Shown: positions 1 through 8,958 of the stretch, in pieces | Layout: each line of letters starts with the position of its first letter | Numbering within the stretch: the first letter of the stretch is position 1 | NCBI RefSeq assembly: GCF_018861315.1 | Contig: NZ_JAHLDL010000030.1 | Span: 1-57,436 of the forward strand | From: Clostridium bowmanii | Lineage (GTDB): Bacteria; Bacillota; Clostridia; Clostridiales; Clostridiaceae | DNA length: 57,436 bases | Direction of reading: 5' to 3' | Translations under genes and position numbers: made by a program | Notes under the pieces: generated by a model | Told to the model about the DNA's origin: nothing | The model's input: only the letters and a program-made list of their open reading frames with translations | Databases searched by the model: none

Positions 1-110
1 AAAGCAAATAACCACTAGATAATTAATAGTATTATAGTTATAATTTGACTTAGGAATGCAGTTACATAAAGCTATATTTTGACGCACTACAATGAGATTA
101 AAAGAACTCA
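1..110 (+). promoter_or_regulatory. CRISPR leader (partial)
   Basis: An A/T-rich, non-coding stretch lies directly before the first repeat and ends in CACTACAATGAGATTAAAAG followed by six more bases. A purine-rich end of this kind is usual in clostridial type I-B leaders. The other end of the array runs into unrelated sequence. This places the leader on the left, so transcription and new-spacer addition should proceed from here. The left edge is cut by the window, so the promoter may be incomplete. Confidence 0.7.
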
Positions 111-3100
111 ATTTTAATCTATCCATATTGGAATGTAGATCAAAACTAATTGGTTTTATATCAATACTAGGCCCACATTTTAATCTATCCATATTGGAAT
201 GTAGATGATTAACAATAGATCATCTTTACAAATTTTAATCTATCCATATTGGAATGTAGATAGTAACGGAATGTTTAAGTATGTTAATGGCAGATTAATT
301 TTAATCTATCCATATTGGAATGTAGATTATAAAAGCATAATAGCATTTAAGGGCAACAGTAAAGATTTTAATCTATCCATATTGGAATGTAGATTGTCGT
401 TTCTTACATGAGATTCAAACCCCTCAAATGATTTTAATCTATCCATATTGGAATGTAGATTATGAAGTATAAATACCATCAATTAATGTTTTCATTATTT
501 TAATCTATCCATATTGGAATGTAGATCTTGTCTAAATCCTCACATAAATCATTGAATTTACCATTTTAATCTATCCATATTGGAATGTAGATACCTCATG
601 CCAAGGGATCATAACTGCAGCTGCTAAGATTTTAATCTATCCATATTGGAATGTAGATTTAGTTAATGCTTCTTTTATTCCAGCAATAGTAATAATTTTA
701 ATCTATCCATATTGGAATGTAGATCAATGTGTAATCTTAAAAACTCTTTTCTAAGTTCCATTTTAATCTATCCATATTGGAATGTAGATACGGATTTGTC
801 AGCGAATGCGAACTAACTTATAAACATTTTAATCTATCCATATTGGAATGTAGATAGAGTTTTCATGAGCTGTCTTCCTGGCTGCTGAATAATTTTAATC
901 TATCCATATTGGAATGTAGATCTAAGATTATATCATAGTTTGCGTTTCTGTCGTTAATTTTAATCTATCCATATTGGAATGTAGATGTTTAATATCCATA
1001 ATTACCTCCTTTCGACAACTTAATTTTAATCTATCCATATTGGAATGTAGATTTAAGAAATATATACTATCAATATCAAAGATTTTAGAATTTTAATCTA
1101 TCCATATTGGAATGTAGATGCCGCAGTTGAGTGAGTAGTAATTAATTGTATAAGTATTTTAATCTATCCATATTGGAATGTAGATTCTTTTCCTTGCTGA
1201 CGATATACAAATCTTAATCCTATTTTAATCTATCCATATTGGAATGTAGATCGAAGAATGAAAGTTCAGTATAGAGGGAGTGGGAGTATTTTAATCTATC
1301 CATATTGGAATGTAGATAAGCATGAGGCGTTGTCGTCTCCATATTGGTCAAGTAATTTTAATCTATCCATATTGGAATGTAGATTGAAGTGACCTCTTCC
1401 ATCGCAGGAAATAGCTTCTTATTTTAATCTATCCATATTGGAATGTAGATTTTATAAATTCAAACCCTTACATGGTTGAACGATTAGATTTTAATCTATC
1501 CATATTGGAATGTAGATACTCCATAAACCAATTCACCTAAACTCCATATTTCATTTTAATCTATCCATATTGGAATGTAGATTATATTTTTAATATGTAA
1601 ACTACCTTTTTAGCAGATATTTTAATCTATCCATATTGGAATGTAGATTTACACATAGTATTTATAACTACATAATTGTTTCTTATTTTAATCTATCCAT
1701 ATTGGAATGTAGATTTATATCCTGCACACTCTAATATATTAAAGTTGCGAATTTTAATCTATCCATATTGGAATGTAGATTTTCACAGGCAATGTTGGTA
1801 TCGGTACAACGGTAGATTTTAATCTATCCATATTGGAATGTAGATTATAAGCTCATGTAACAGGATGTTAGTATAATTAGTATTTTAATCTATCCATATT
1901 GGAATGTAGATAAGTAAATGCATAAGCTAAGTACCGTATATGGTCTTATTTTAATCTATCCATATTGGAATGTAGATTAAGCTTCGTGAATTGGTCCATA
2001 CCCTTTAGGTGGTATTTTAATCTATCCATATTGGAATGTAGATAAACGCAATCTACTACAACAACGTTTAAGGTTTTAAATTTTAATCTATCCATATTGG
2101 AATGTAGATCCAGTTCCATTAATAAAATCAAAGTCATTTAATAATATTTTAATCTATCCATATTGGAATGTAGATATTTGTAAATATATTTTAATTAATT
2201 ATATGATTAAATTTTAATCTATCCATATTGGAATGTAGATAAGAATATATTAATGAATATGAATTAGAGAATAATTATTTTAATCTATCCATATTGGAAT
2301 GTAGATGGGTAGTAGTGATGTATGTTGTTGTATGTAATATAGTATTTTAATCTATCCATATTGGAATGTAGATATTTTCTGTGTATTGAAGTCTTATATT
2401 ACTTATTTTATTTTAATCTATCCATATTGGAATGTAGATTTAAAATAGGTTTTGCATCTTCTAATTTCTGCATGGTATTTTAATCTATCCATATTGGAAT
2501 GTAGATTTTAATAAGCAAACATAATCTAACCCATCAAAACTTATTTTAATCTATCCATATTGGAATGTAGATCAGCATGCAGCCATTCTATATCAATTAA
2601 ATTAAAAATTTTAATCTATCCATATTGGAATGTAGATTAAAAACATGGAACTAAATACATATTTAGTATAGTGTATTTTAATCTATCCATATTGGAATGT
2701 AGATATAGAAAAAATTAGACTAGACACACGCAATTATAAAAATTTTAATCTATCCATATTGGAATGTAGATTCCAACAATTACTGAAATTGAAGTAATTG
2801 CTCTTATATTTTAATCTATCCATATTGGAATGTAGATTCAGGAAGTAAAGTTATTCCAGCAGATAAAACAAATAATTTTAATCTATCCATATTGGAATGT
2901 AGATGGAAGATAAGTTCAAAGTCTTCGGAACTAAGTTTTGATTTTAATCTATCCATATTGGAATGTAGATGTGTTAATTCGATTGTCAATAAGTGGTGTA
3001 GGAATAATTTTAATCTATCCATATTGGAATGTAGATGCAGCACAAAGTGCGCAAATGCACCATCAAATAATCATTTTAATCTATCCATATTGGAATGTAG

Positions 3101-3234
3101 ATGAAGAATTTCAATAACTTCTTTGACCTTTGCGTCTTATTTTAATCTATCCATATTGGAATGTAGATTTTAAAAGATATAAGATATATGGTAAAATAAA
3201 GAATATTTTAATCTATCCATATTGGAATGTAGAT
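111..3234 (+). CRISPR. CRISPR array, 48 repeats and 47 spacers
   Basis: A 30-bp repeat, beginning ATTTTAATCTATCC and ending GGAATGTAGAT, occurs 48 times by hand count with no change seen, including the last copy. Spacers are 35-37 bp except the second from the leader (207-231), which is 25 bp. The repeat end resembles type I-B repeats of clostridia such as those ending ATGTAAAT, giving + strand transcription. No cas gene lies in the window, so the interference machinery must be to the left or elsewhere. Short ORFs reading through the array are artefacts of the repeat. Spacer 15 (987-1022), read on the minus strand, holds AAAGGAGG, a short gap and ATG, so it probably comes from the start of a phage or plasmid gene. 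Confidence 0.98.
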
Positions 3235-3254
3235 GGGAGTAGCAATCTCAGTCG

Positions 3255-3322
3255 TTCCGCCTTCAAAAATACCCCTGGGGTGTTTATTTTTACATGTATG
3301 TAAAAATAAGCTAAAGGCGGAA
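3255..3322. other. nested inverted repeat after the array
   Basis: An outer stem TTCCGCCTT (3255-3263) pairs with AAGGCGGAA (3314-3322). Inside it lie a small hairpin (ACCCC/GGGGT at 3271-3281) and an 11-bp perfect stem (3284-3294 with 3299-3309, loop TGTA). The whole can fold as a three-way junction. There is no T run after it, so it is not a classical terminator. It may end the CRISPR transcript or be the remains of a small mobile element. Confidence 0.5.
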
Positions 3323-3478
3323 TTAATAGTATAGGTTAACTCTGTTTCTGTTTTGTTACTATACGGCCACCCTAATTGTTAAGAATTAAAGTTTAGAAAG
3401 AAATAGACGATAAAGTATTAGAAATAATTTGAAAAATACTTAGCATACATAAATTATATAAAAATAGGGGGATTTATA

Positions 3479-3922
3479 TTGATAAACGTGTTTGATGTGT
3501 TAACAACAGAAAAGTCCAGAGTGAATTTTATGAAAGGATTAGTGTACCTATCTAAGTCACAGGAAATTTTTGAAGGAACAAATGAAATTAGTCCTGAAGA
3601 AATGGAATCATTAAAAGGCGCAATGCAAACTTTAAATATATCACAAGAAGAAAGAGTAAACATAGAAAAACTTATTTATTCTACAGAAATTAATTCGGAT
3701 ATTGAATTTGATAACATAAAGCAATCATTATTTTTTATTAGAGAAGGAATTCAAATATGTTATGTCGACGGTATATATTCTCAAGCAGAAAAAGATATGA
3801 TTTATAGAATGGGACAAAAACTAGGTGTAAGCGATTATAAAATAAAACAAATAGAAGACTGGGCATTTGAGGGAATACAGTGGGCTGAGCGTGGTGATAA
3901 TTTAATTGTGATGGAGGACTAA
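3479..3922 (+). CDS. TerB-like protein
   Basis: 147 residues from a TTG start behind AGGGGGA at a normal distance; no better start exists. The helical pattern, with an acidic motif around residues 90-115 (REGIQICYVDGIYSQAEKD), fits the TerB/tellurite-resistance fold, in which short repeats carry a D-G-x-(Y/F)-x-x-x-E metal-binding type motif. TerB-like proteins are thought to link membrane-associated stress or phage-response complexes. The gene is 3 nt from the next one and surely co-transcribed with it. The family call rests on motif likeness only; the target is unknown. Confidence 0.6.
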   Translation: MINVFDVLTTEKSRVNFMKGLVYLSKSQEIFEGTNEISPEEMESLKGAMQTLNISQEERVNIEKLIYSTEINSDIEFDNIKQSLFFIREGIQICYVDGIYSQAEKDMIYRMGQKLGVSDYKIKQIEDWAFEGIQWAERGDNLIVMED

Positions 3923-3925
3923 ATT

Positions 3926-5296
3926 ATGGGGTTCTGGAAAGTAGTAGGATGTGTAGTGGGTGGAGCGGTAGCTGTTATTGCTGCACCGATAGTTTTACCG
4001 GCTGTAGCTGCAGCTGGAGCTGTAGCAGCAGCTGCAGCTGCGAGTACGGCAGTAGGTGGAGCAGTTATTGGAGCTGCAGCCGCGGTAGGGACAGCAGCTG
4101 CAGCAGTGGGCACTGCAGCAGCAAGCACCGCGGTAGGTGGAGCAGTTGTTGGAGCCGCAACGGCAGTGGCAACAGCGGCTACAGCTGCCGGTACAGTGGT
4201 AGCCGGCACAGCAGCAGGTACAGCCATAGCCGGAGCTGCTGCTGGAGCAGTTACGTCAACAGTCGGTATAATTGGTACAGGAGGTGTATCTGCAGTAATT
4301 GGTGCAGGATTAACTTATAGTGGTATAACTGCAGGCGAAGGTTTTTCTAATATGAGCGAAGCAAAAGAAAAAATAGACAGAGCAAAATCAATATATAGTA
4401 AAAAATCAGCTAAATTAGAAGAGTCTAAAAAAGCAACTAGTTTAAAGATAGATAAATTAAATTTATATAAAATGGAAATATATTCAAAAGATATAGAAGA
4501 ATCAATTCAAATAATAAAGAATATAAAAATCCCAAAAGAAACAGAAGTAGATTTTACTGAAAAAGACATTACTTATCTATTTGAAAAAAATGAAATTAAT
4601 GAAATACAAAACAACTCAATTAAAACAAGAGAAGTATTAAGTCAGACTGTTAATGGAGCGTCATTTATGAAAGCAGCAGCAGGTGGTAGCTTTGGGTTTA
4701 TGAGCACATTTGGTGTTTCGTCAACTGGAACAGCAATTTCTTCATTGAGTGGAGCGGCAGCAAAAAAAGCAACTTTAGCAGCCCTTGGAGGAGGATCTTT
4801 ACAAGCAGGTGGAGGTGGTATTGCTTTAGGATCTACTGTATTAGGTGGACTTACTGTTGTTCCTACAGCTATGATATTGTCTCTTCAATATGCTAAAAAA
4901 TCGGAAGAGACGCTGACAGAAGCAAGTAAATATTACTCAATTGTTCGTAAGGAAGCTGGAAATATGGAAGCTATGATTCTATTTTTACAGAATGGTGTTG
5001 ATAAGAGATTAAGTGAAATAGAGTCTACAATTATTCGTGTAGTAACTATTTATAGGTTGAAAATCTTCCCTAAACTAAAAAATGCGTATGATAGAAATAA
5101 AAATTCAGAGGGCAAAGTCAATTATAAAGAGTGCTCTATGGGGGATAAGTCAATAATAAAGATGTCAGCATATTTTTTAAGAAAAATGAAAGATATAATT
5201 TCTGTTAAAGTGCTTGATTCAAATAATAATATTACTAAAGAATCTGGAGACATCCTACAAAGTATAAATAATGATAAAAAAATTATAGGAGTATAA
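3926..5296 (+). CDS. Gly/Ala-rich membrane-active-looking protein
   Basis: 456 residues. Residues about 6-135 are almost entirely Ala, Gly, Val and Thr with an internally repeated STAVGGAVxGAA unit, like glycine-zipper membrane segments. A charged coiled coil follows (about 145-200). A second hydrophobic block, about 240-325, holds ISSLSGAAAKKATLAALGGG and GGGGIALGSTVLGGL, a pattern that recurs in uncharacterised bacterial proteins of similar build. The end is helical and basic. There is no signal peptide. The G/C-rich codons of the first block stand out from the A/T-rich surroundings, but this follows from the Ala/Gly content. It lies between the TerB-like gene and a helical partner. A membrane pore or sensor role is inference. 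Confidence 0.6.
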   Translation: MGFWKVVGCVVGGAVAVIAAPIVLPAVAAAGAVAAAAAASTAVGGAVIGAAAAVGTAAAAVGTAAASTAVGGAVVGAATAVATAATAAGTVVAGTAAGTAIAGAAAGAVTSTVGIIGTGGVSAVIGAGLTYSGITAGEGFSNMSEAKEKIDRAKSIYSKKSAKLEESKKATSLKIDKLNLYKMEIYSKDIEESIQIIKNIKIPKETEVDFTEKDITYLFEKNEINEIQNNSIKTREVLSQTVNGASFMKAAAGGSFGFMSTFGVSSTGTAISSLSGAAAKKATLAALGGGSLQAGGGGIALGSTVLGGLTVVPTAMILSLQYAKKSEETLTEASKYYSIVRKEAGNMEAMILFLQNGVDKRLSEIESTIIRVVTIYRLKIFPKLKNAYDRNKNSEGKVNYKECSMGDKSIIKMSAYFLRKMKDIISVKVLDSNNNITKESGDILQSINNDKKIIGV

Positions 5297-5299
5297 CAA

Positions 5300-5734
5300 A
5301 TGGAGATATTAAAATCAAAGGATATATCAAAATCAAATGAGAAAAAGATAAGCTCTAACGCAGATAAATTGAATTCTAAGGATCTTGGAAATGTATTAAA
5401 AGTTTTGATTCAAAGTAAAAAAGAATATGAAATCACAAAAGAGCAAGAAACAACTAAAAGAAAAGTAATAGAAAATGATATGATTAAATATCTAAAAACA
5501 TTAGATGCAAAAAAAGAATTTTTATCGAAAGCATTTGAAGAAGAATATAGCATTAGAAAAGACACTATTGAAAAGATGTTTAATCTTATTGAAAAAGCAT
5601 TAGATGAGGGTAGCGACAATATCGTTATTGCTGCGCTAGATAGTATTGAAAAAATAGTTAAAGAAAGCCCTTTAAAAGGCCTTGCACAAATTGCAAGTGC
5701 ATTTGAAAATGACGATGAAGATCTTATAATATGA
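5300..5734 (+). CDS. helical hypothetical protein of the TerB module
   Basis: 144 residues, ATG start 3 nt after the previous stop. It is Lys/Glu-rich and predicted to be all helix, with a coiled-coil-like stretch from residue 30 to 105. The last third (SDNIVIAALDSIEKIVKESP) is less charged, and the tail is acidic (ENDDEDLII). No known family was recognised. Tight spacing makes it a part of the same operon, perhaps a soluble partner or inhibitor of the Gly/Ala-rich protein. Confidence 0.6.
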   Translation: MEILKSKDISKSNEKKISSNADKLNSKDLGNVLKVLIQSKKEYEITKEQETTKRKVIENDMIKYLKTLDAKKEFLSKAFEEEYSIRKDTIEKMFNLIEKALDEGSDNIVIAALDSIEKIVKESPLKGLAQIASAFENDDEDLII

Positions 5735-5821
5735 TTTAGTTATGTGCAACTATCTAATGAGTGGGAGAATTTAAATGACTATAAAACATATACATTAAAA
5801 TGTTCTTAAGAAGGAATAAAT

Positions 5822-6085
5822 TTGAATGAGATAAGCAATAAATTAGTTGAACAGGTGAATGAATTACAAGTTACTTACGACAAACAAATAAAAGATTTAA
5901 CAACTAAAGAAATTGTTTCTAGTAATAGTATGACAAATGTTTTTATTAATAAAAACACTGAAAAAATAACACAACAGGTTTTAGAAAAATGTAATATAAG
6001 TACAAAAGAATTATTAAAAGAAGGTATGAAGATTAATGAATCTAATCCAAATATATCTAAGCAAGACTTAGCAATTTCATATTAG
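5822..6085 (+). CDS. small helical hypothetical protein
   Basis: 87 residues from a TTG start preceded by GAAGGA. The sequence is rich in Asn, Lys and Glu, helical, with no membrane segment and no recognised domain. It is 87 nt behind the previous gene, in the same direction, and is the last gene before the TAA repeat and a terminator. It may be the fourth member of the TerB-like module, but this is only positional. Confidence 0.45.
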   Translation: MNEISNKLVEQVNELQVTYDKQIKDLTTKEIVSSNSMTNVFINKNTEKITQQVLEKCNISTKELLKEGMKINESNPNISKQDLAISY

Positions 6086-6086
6086 C

Positions 6087-6122
<36 letters not shown>

Positions 6123-6202
6123 GTATAAAAAAATGAGCAAAATTGCTAAAGAAATGCTAAAAGAACAGAGACTGCATAGAACATGCTAAAATTACAATTT
6201 AA

Positions 6203-6232
6203 AGAGTCGCATTTAGGGCTCTTTTTTATTTT
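6203..6232 (+). terminator. terminator of the TerB module
   Basis: AGAGTC pairs with GGCTCT (one G-T pair) across a short loop and is followed by six T residues. It lies about 120 nt after the last module gene. Confidence 0.7.
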
Positions 6233-6381
6233 AATAGCAATGTAGTAAAACTTAACATATTATCGTTTGTTTCTTAAACCTTCAACTATAAAAAAGGGAT
6301 TGCCGAATATGGGAATCCCTTAAAACATATCAAGATCAAATTAGTTATGGTATTGATACTACATCACTGGAGCAGCCAATA

Positions 6382-6471
6382 GGAGAAATAGCCTGTGATA
6401 TGGATAAAGGCTACCACTAATTTGCACGAATGAAGAGAAAGGCACTAGAGAAACTCCGGTCCTTAATGTAG
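6382..6471 (+). pseudogene. C-terminal remnant of a sigma-factor-like gene
   Basis: The frame reads GEIACDMDKGYH, a stop, then FARMKRKALEKLRSLM and a stop. It matches the C-terminal end that survives at 36540-36639, where the stop position is Gln (CAA to TAA here). This is the region-4 helix-turn-helix of a small sigma-70-like factor, whose N-terminal part is seen at 34677-35119. Upstream (6291-6322) an AAGGGATT/AATCCCTT hairpin like that in the duplicated leaders is present. The remnant sits just before the DUF1659 gene, as in copy 3. Confidence 0.7.
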
Positions 6472-6558
6472 GTTTATATATTTTTTAAAATTCCGTACAA
6501 AACTTTCTAGCGGCATATATATTCAATGAAAACAAAATGAAAGAAAGGAGTGATCAAC

Positions 6559-6783
6559 ATGGCAGTAGTATCAACAAAGGTAGCCAGTGCTCTAAAGCTT
6601 ACTATGAAGGTAGGCATTGACATCAAAGGCAAAGACAAATATGCAACAAAAAGATTAAGTAATCTAAAAGTTGCTGCATCAGACGCGGACATTTTTGCTG
6701 TAGGACAAGCAATCTCTAATATCAAAACTTATCCATTGTTTGGCCTAGACAGGGAAGACCAGTACAGCTTAGTTACTGAGTAG
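6559..6783 (+). CDS. DUF1659 protein, cassette copy 1
   Basis: 74 residues. The GTG at 6550 lies inside the Shine-Dalgarno AAAGGAG, so the ATG at 6559 is chosen. The sequence MAVVSTKVASALKLTMKVG, with YATKRLSNLKV following, is typical of DUF1659, a small beta-rich family of unknown role common in clostridia. It is the first of three near-identical copies (also 32222 and 36723), each followed by a DUF2922 gene. About 60 bp upstream of the start is also conserved among copies (GGCATATATATTCAATGAAA). Confidence 0.85.
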   Translation: MAVVSTKVASALKLTMKVGIDIKGKDKYATKRLSNLKVAASDADIFAVGQAISNIKTYPLFGLDREDQYSLVTE

Positions 6784-6853
6784 GTTTTAGCTCAGAAGTG
6801 AAAGTAGAGAACTTAGAGTTGTTATCCAAATAATTTAAAGGAGGAAAAGGCAT

Positions 6854-7090
6854 ATGCATAAATTAGTAATGAGATTTTTAACAGCTACAGAAGGTAAATA
6901 TTTTACTTTAACTGTAGATGACATTAAAGCTGATGCGTCTGGAGCTTCAACTGTAACAAATGCGGAGGCAAATGCTCTTATGGATTTAGTAATTGCAAAG
7001 AATATTTTTGCATCAGCTAATGGTAGCTTAATTGGTAAAAAAGACGCCAAGGTAGTTACTACAGACACTAGTAACGTTGAATTAGCTTAG
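6854..7090 (+). CDS. DUF2922 protein, cassette copy 1
   Basis: 78 residues, ATG behind AAAGGAGG. The sequence MHKLVMRFLTATEGKYFTLT followed by VDDIKAD and MDLVIAKNIFA is typical of DUF2922, unknown function. It always pairs with DUF1659 here. A hairpin with a T run follows 4 nt after the stop, so the downstream amidase should be expressed at a lower level or by read-through. Confidence 0.85.
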   Translation: MHKLVMRFLTATEGKYFTLTVDDIKADASGASTVTNAEANALMDLVIAKNIFASANGSLIGKKDAKVVTTDTSNVELA

Positions 7091-7094
7091 GGAG

Positions 7095-7121
7095 ATAGTG
7101 CCTGCGAGGGCACTATTTTTC
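7095..7121 (+). terminator. hairpin between DUF2922 and amidase genes (copy 1)
   Basis: ATAGTGCC pairs with GGCACTAT around a six-base loop and is followed by five T residues. The same hairpin is kept in copies 2 and 3, so it is likely a working attenuating terminator rather than chance. Confidence 0.8.
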
Positions 7122-7154
7122 TGCTTAAACATTTAAATAAGGAGGAAGAGAATA

Positions 7155-7697
7155 ATGGTTAGGTTATGTTTTGATTATGGACATGGTGGAGAAGATAGTG
7201 GGGCCTTATACAATGGAAGAAAAGAATCTAATGATGTTTTAAGTTTAGGTAGAGCTATAGCTTCAGATATTAGAAGGCATGGAATTATTGTAGATGAAAT
7301 AAGAACTAGTGATGCGACGATAAGCCTTAGAGATAGAAGCAATTTTGAAAATAGAAGCACATATGATTTTTTCATATCCTTTCACAGAAATGCGTATCTT
7401 CCTGAACAAGCTAAAGGAGCTGAAACCTACACTTACTTAAATCCAGGTGCAAAGTCTAAAGGGTTAGCAAAAAGGATACAAGCTTCACTTGTAACTATGG
7501 GTTTTGTAAACAGAGGAGTAAAGGCGGCTAACTTTCATGTGTTAAGAGAAACCAAGTCCTCAGCGGTACTAGTTGAGATTGGATTTATTGATAACACAAA
7601 TGATAATAAGGTTTTTGATAGTAAAAGAAGTGAGATTATTAAAGTATTAGCTAAAGCTATTCTTGCAGAAGTGGGTGTAAGCTACATCCCTATGTAA
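7155..7697 (+). CDS. N-acetylmuramoyl-L-alanine amidase, Amidase_3 type, copy 1
   Basis: 180 residues, ATG behind GGAGGAAGAG. It should cleave the amide between N-acetylmuramic acid and the stem peptide of peptidoglycan. Zinc ligands are visible as GHGG (His10), Glu near residue 24, and SFHRNA (His near 77); the catalytic Glu is in VLVEIGFIDN near residue 143. It has no signal peptide and no cell-wall-binding module, so export must rely on lysis, a holin-like route or another mechanism. A nearly identical copy is at 32818. Confidence 0.9.
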   Translation: MVRLCFDYGHGGEDSGALYNGRKESNDVLSLGRAIASDIRRHGIIVDEIRTSDATISLRDRSNFENRSTYDFFISFHRNAYLPEQAKGAETYTYLNPGAKSKGLAKRIQASLVTMGFVNRGVKAANFHVLRETKSSAVLVEIGFIDNTNDNKVFDSKRSEIIKVLAKAILAEVGVSYIPM

Positions 7698-7716
7698 CCC
7701 GCTATCTGGTGGTTTA
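7691..7716. repeat. dispersed repeat, copy 1 (partial)
   Basis: TATGTAACCCGCTATCTGGT plus GGTTTA overlaps the end of the amidase gene. It matches the core of the repeat described in full at 54099. The later half (GTCGAAGGATAATTATA) is missing here. Confidence 0.7.
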
Positions 7717-7755
7717 AAATTGTAGAACTACTAAAGAATATTAATGTGTAAATTG

Positions 7756-7815
7756 TTTAGTTAGAATTTAGAGAAAGCATAAGTGATTGAAGAAATAGCT
7801 ATTAGTGCTTATTTT
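7756..7815. repeat. intergenic stem-loop repeat, copy a
   Basis: The segment starts TTTAGTTAGAATTTAGAG and ends TATTAGTGCTTATTTT. It is an imperfect copy of the elements at 8437 and 8959. The A-G-C-A-T end can pair with the G-T-G-C-T end before a T run, so each copy could act as a terminator. Confidence 0.55.
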
Positions 7816-7849
7816 GATGTATACCATAATTCTATAAAATAAGAATAAT

Positions 7850-8063
7850 TTATTTCATTGCAATAATTTTTGTTATGTCTGAAGTCCAAACCTCAAAAAG
7901 ATCAGTCCTGCCACATTTTATACACCAGTCGAAGATATTTCCTCTGGCTGTTCTGTTTATGTATTCTGCTAAATCATAGATATCAGTACTAATAATTTCA
8001 TTTAATCCAATTATGGCAGCTATAAAGGAATCAAAGCTTTGTTGCTTAAAAATGCTTATTTGG
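7850..8063 (-). pseudogene. minus-strand protein remnant, family not recognised
   Basis: An open frame without any ATG, GTG or TTG start reads FDSFIAAIIGLNEI, then STDIYDLAEYINRTARGNIF and DWCIKCGRTDLFEVW, ending in AMK and a stop. The composition is protein-like and unlike chance A/T-rich sequence. It looks like the C-terminal end of a gene whose start was lost when the DUF3791 gene or repeats were inserted at its right. No family was recognised. Confidence 0.4.
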
Positions 8064-8104
8064 ATATAATATAGTAGATAGCTTAATAGTGGGGAGTGAT
8101 TAAG

Positions 8105-8332
8105 ATGCTAATGGAAAGAGATTTAAATGTAGTTAGATATATGGTAGTGTGCGTTAATGAATTTGCAGATAGATTAAATATAAATGGTCAAGAAGCTTTT
8201 AATTATCTTAATAAGCATAAAGCTATTAATTTTTTGTTGAATAACTATGAGATAGAGCATACTTTGAGTATTGAAGATGCTATAGATGATATGGTAATAG
8301 TATCTAAGAAAAATGGGGGTACTATACAATGA
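8105..8332 (+). CDS. DUF3791 protein
   Basis: About 75 residues. The ATG at 8105 is preferred, 8 nt after GGGGAG; the GTG at 8096 overlaps that site. The sequence (LNVVRYMVVCVNEFADRL, with EAFNYLNKHKAINFL) fits DUF3791, a small helical protein usually encoded directly before DUF3990, an ADP-ribosyltransferase-like fold. Such pairs look like toxin-antitoxin or modifying systems. The stop overlaps the start of the next frame by 4 nt (ATGA), but that partner is truncated here. Confidence 0.75.
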   Translation: MLMERDLNVVRYMVVCVNEFADRLNINGQEAFNYLNKHKAINFLLNNYEIEHTLSIEDAIDDMVIVSKKNGGTIQ

Positions 8333-8463
8333 TTTTATATCACGGTTCTAATATTATGATTAAAAACAATCCATCATTTGCATCCACTTTAACTTCAATA
8401 ACAATTTTAAAATTTTTGCTTTCAATAAATAAATTAAACTGTGACTTGGGAAAAATAGTATAA
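8329..8463 (+). pseudogene. truncated DUF3990 gene
   Basis: The frame starts MILYHGSNIMIKNNPS, the typical beginning of DUF3990 (full family length about 150 residues), then runs into unrelated sequence that includes the stem-loop repeat copy b and stops after 44 codons. The toxin-like partner of DUF3791 has thus been lost. The break coincides with the repeat. Confidence 0.65.
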
Positions 8464-8527
8464 TGATTAGTTGAAATTTAGAATGAGCATCAGTGGCTAA
8501 AGTAATGGCTACTGGTGCTTATTTTTT
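8437..8527. repeat. intergenic stem-loop repeat, copy b
   Basis: AACTGTGACTTGGGAAAAAT begins a segment also found at 8959 with few changes. Its right half holds AGCATCAGTGGCT pairing with GGCTACTGGTGCT (G-T pairs allowed), followed by TTATTTTTT. It works as a terminator-like hairpin and interrupts the DUF3990 frame. Confidence 0.7.
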
Positions 8528-8599
8528 AAGCAAAGTTGATTTATATTGAAATAAAATCAGATTAATGATAATATATATATAAATATAGGTGGTGAAAAA

Positions 8600-8839
8600 A
8601 TGGATAATGAAATTTTAGAAATACTTAAATCTATTAATAACAAACTTGATGAACATACACAAATATTAAGAGCGTTAGAACATGCAAGTGAGATTCATAA
8701 AGCAGAAATAGATAAGGTTAATTATTCAGTTGCAAGAGTTGAGGGTGAAGTTAGAGGAATTAGAGAAGATATTACAGCAGTAGAAATGATAACATCTAAA
8801 AATTGGAATGATATATCAAAATTGAAAGCAGTGAGATAA
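8600..8839 (+). CDS. small coiled-coil protein
   Basis: 79 residues, ATG behind AGGTGGTG. The sequence is a heptad-rich helix (ILEILKSINNKLDEHTQILR, then VARVEGEVRGIREDI). Short proteins of this build occur widely in clostridia without known function. It is a lone gene with its own terminator. Confidence 0.65.
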   Translation: MDNEILEILKSINNKLDEHTQILRALEHASEIHKAEIDKVNYSVARVEGEVRGIREDITAVEMITSKNWNDISKLKAVR

Positions 8840-8840
8840 A

Positions 8841-8871
8841 AGAGAATCGTCAGAATTGATGGTTCTCTTTT
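8841..8871 (+). terminator. terminator of the coiled-coil gene
   Basis: AGAGAA (8841-8846) pairs with TTCTCT (8863-8868), followed by T residues, 2 nt after the stop codon. Confidence 0.7.
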
Positions 8872-8958
8872 GTATGTTAAAGAAGTTCGATTAGCATTAG
8901 AAAGAAGAAACTGTTTCCATTTTTTTTCGTTTTTTAAGGGACACTGGGACACTAGGGT

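Noticed and set aside
1318-1354. A spacer holding CCATATTGG, the core of the repeat
   Set aside because: Nine shared bases in an A/T-rich palindromic core is within chance.
205-3104. Several ORFs of 60-75 codons inside the CRISPR array, with repeated NLSILECR or LHSNMDRLK peptides
   Set aside because: They are translations of the CRISPR repeat itself in different frames.
3340-3400. ACTATACGGCCACCCTAATT after the array looked like the end of an IS21-type element
   Set aside because: No second end or transposase was found nearby, so it cannot be supported.
3919-4320. Long ORFs in other frames over the Gly/Ala-rich gene, including a Ser/Cys-rich one
   Set aside because: They arise from low-complexity GCn/GGn codons of the real gene; no ribosome sites and odd composition.
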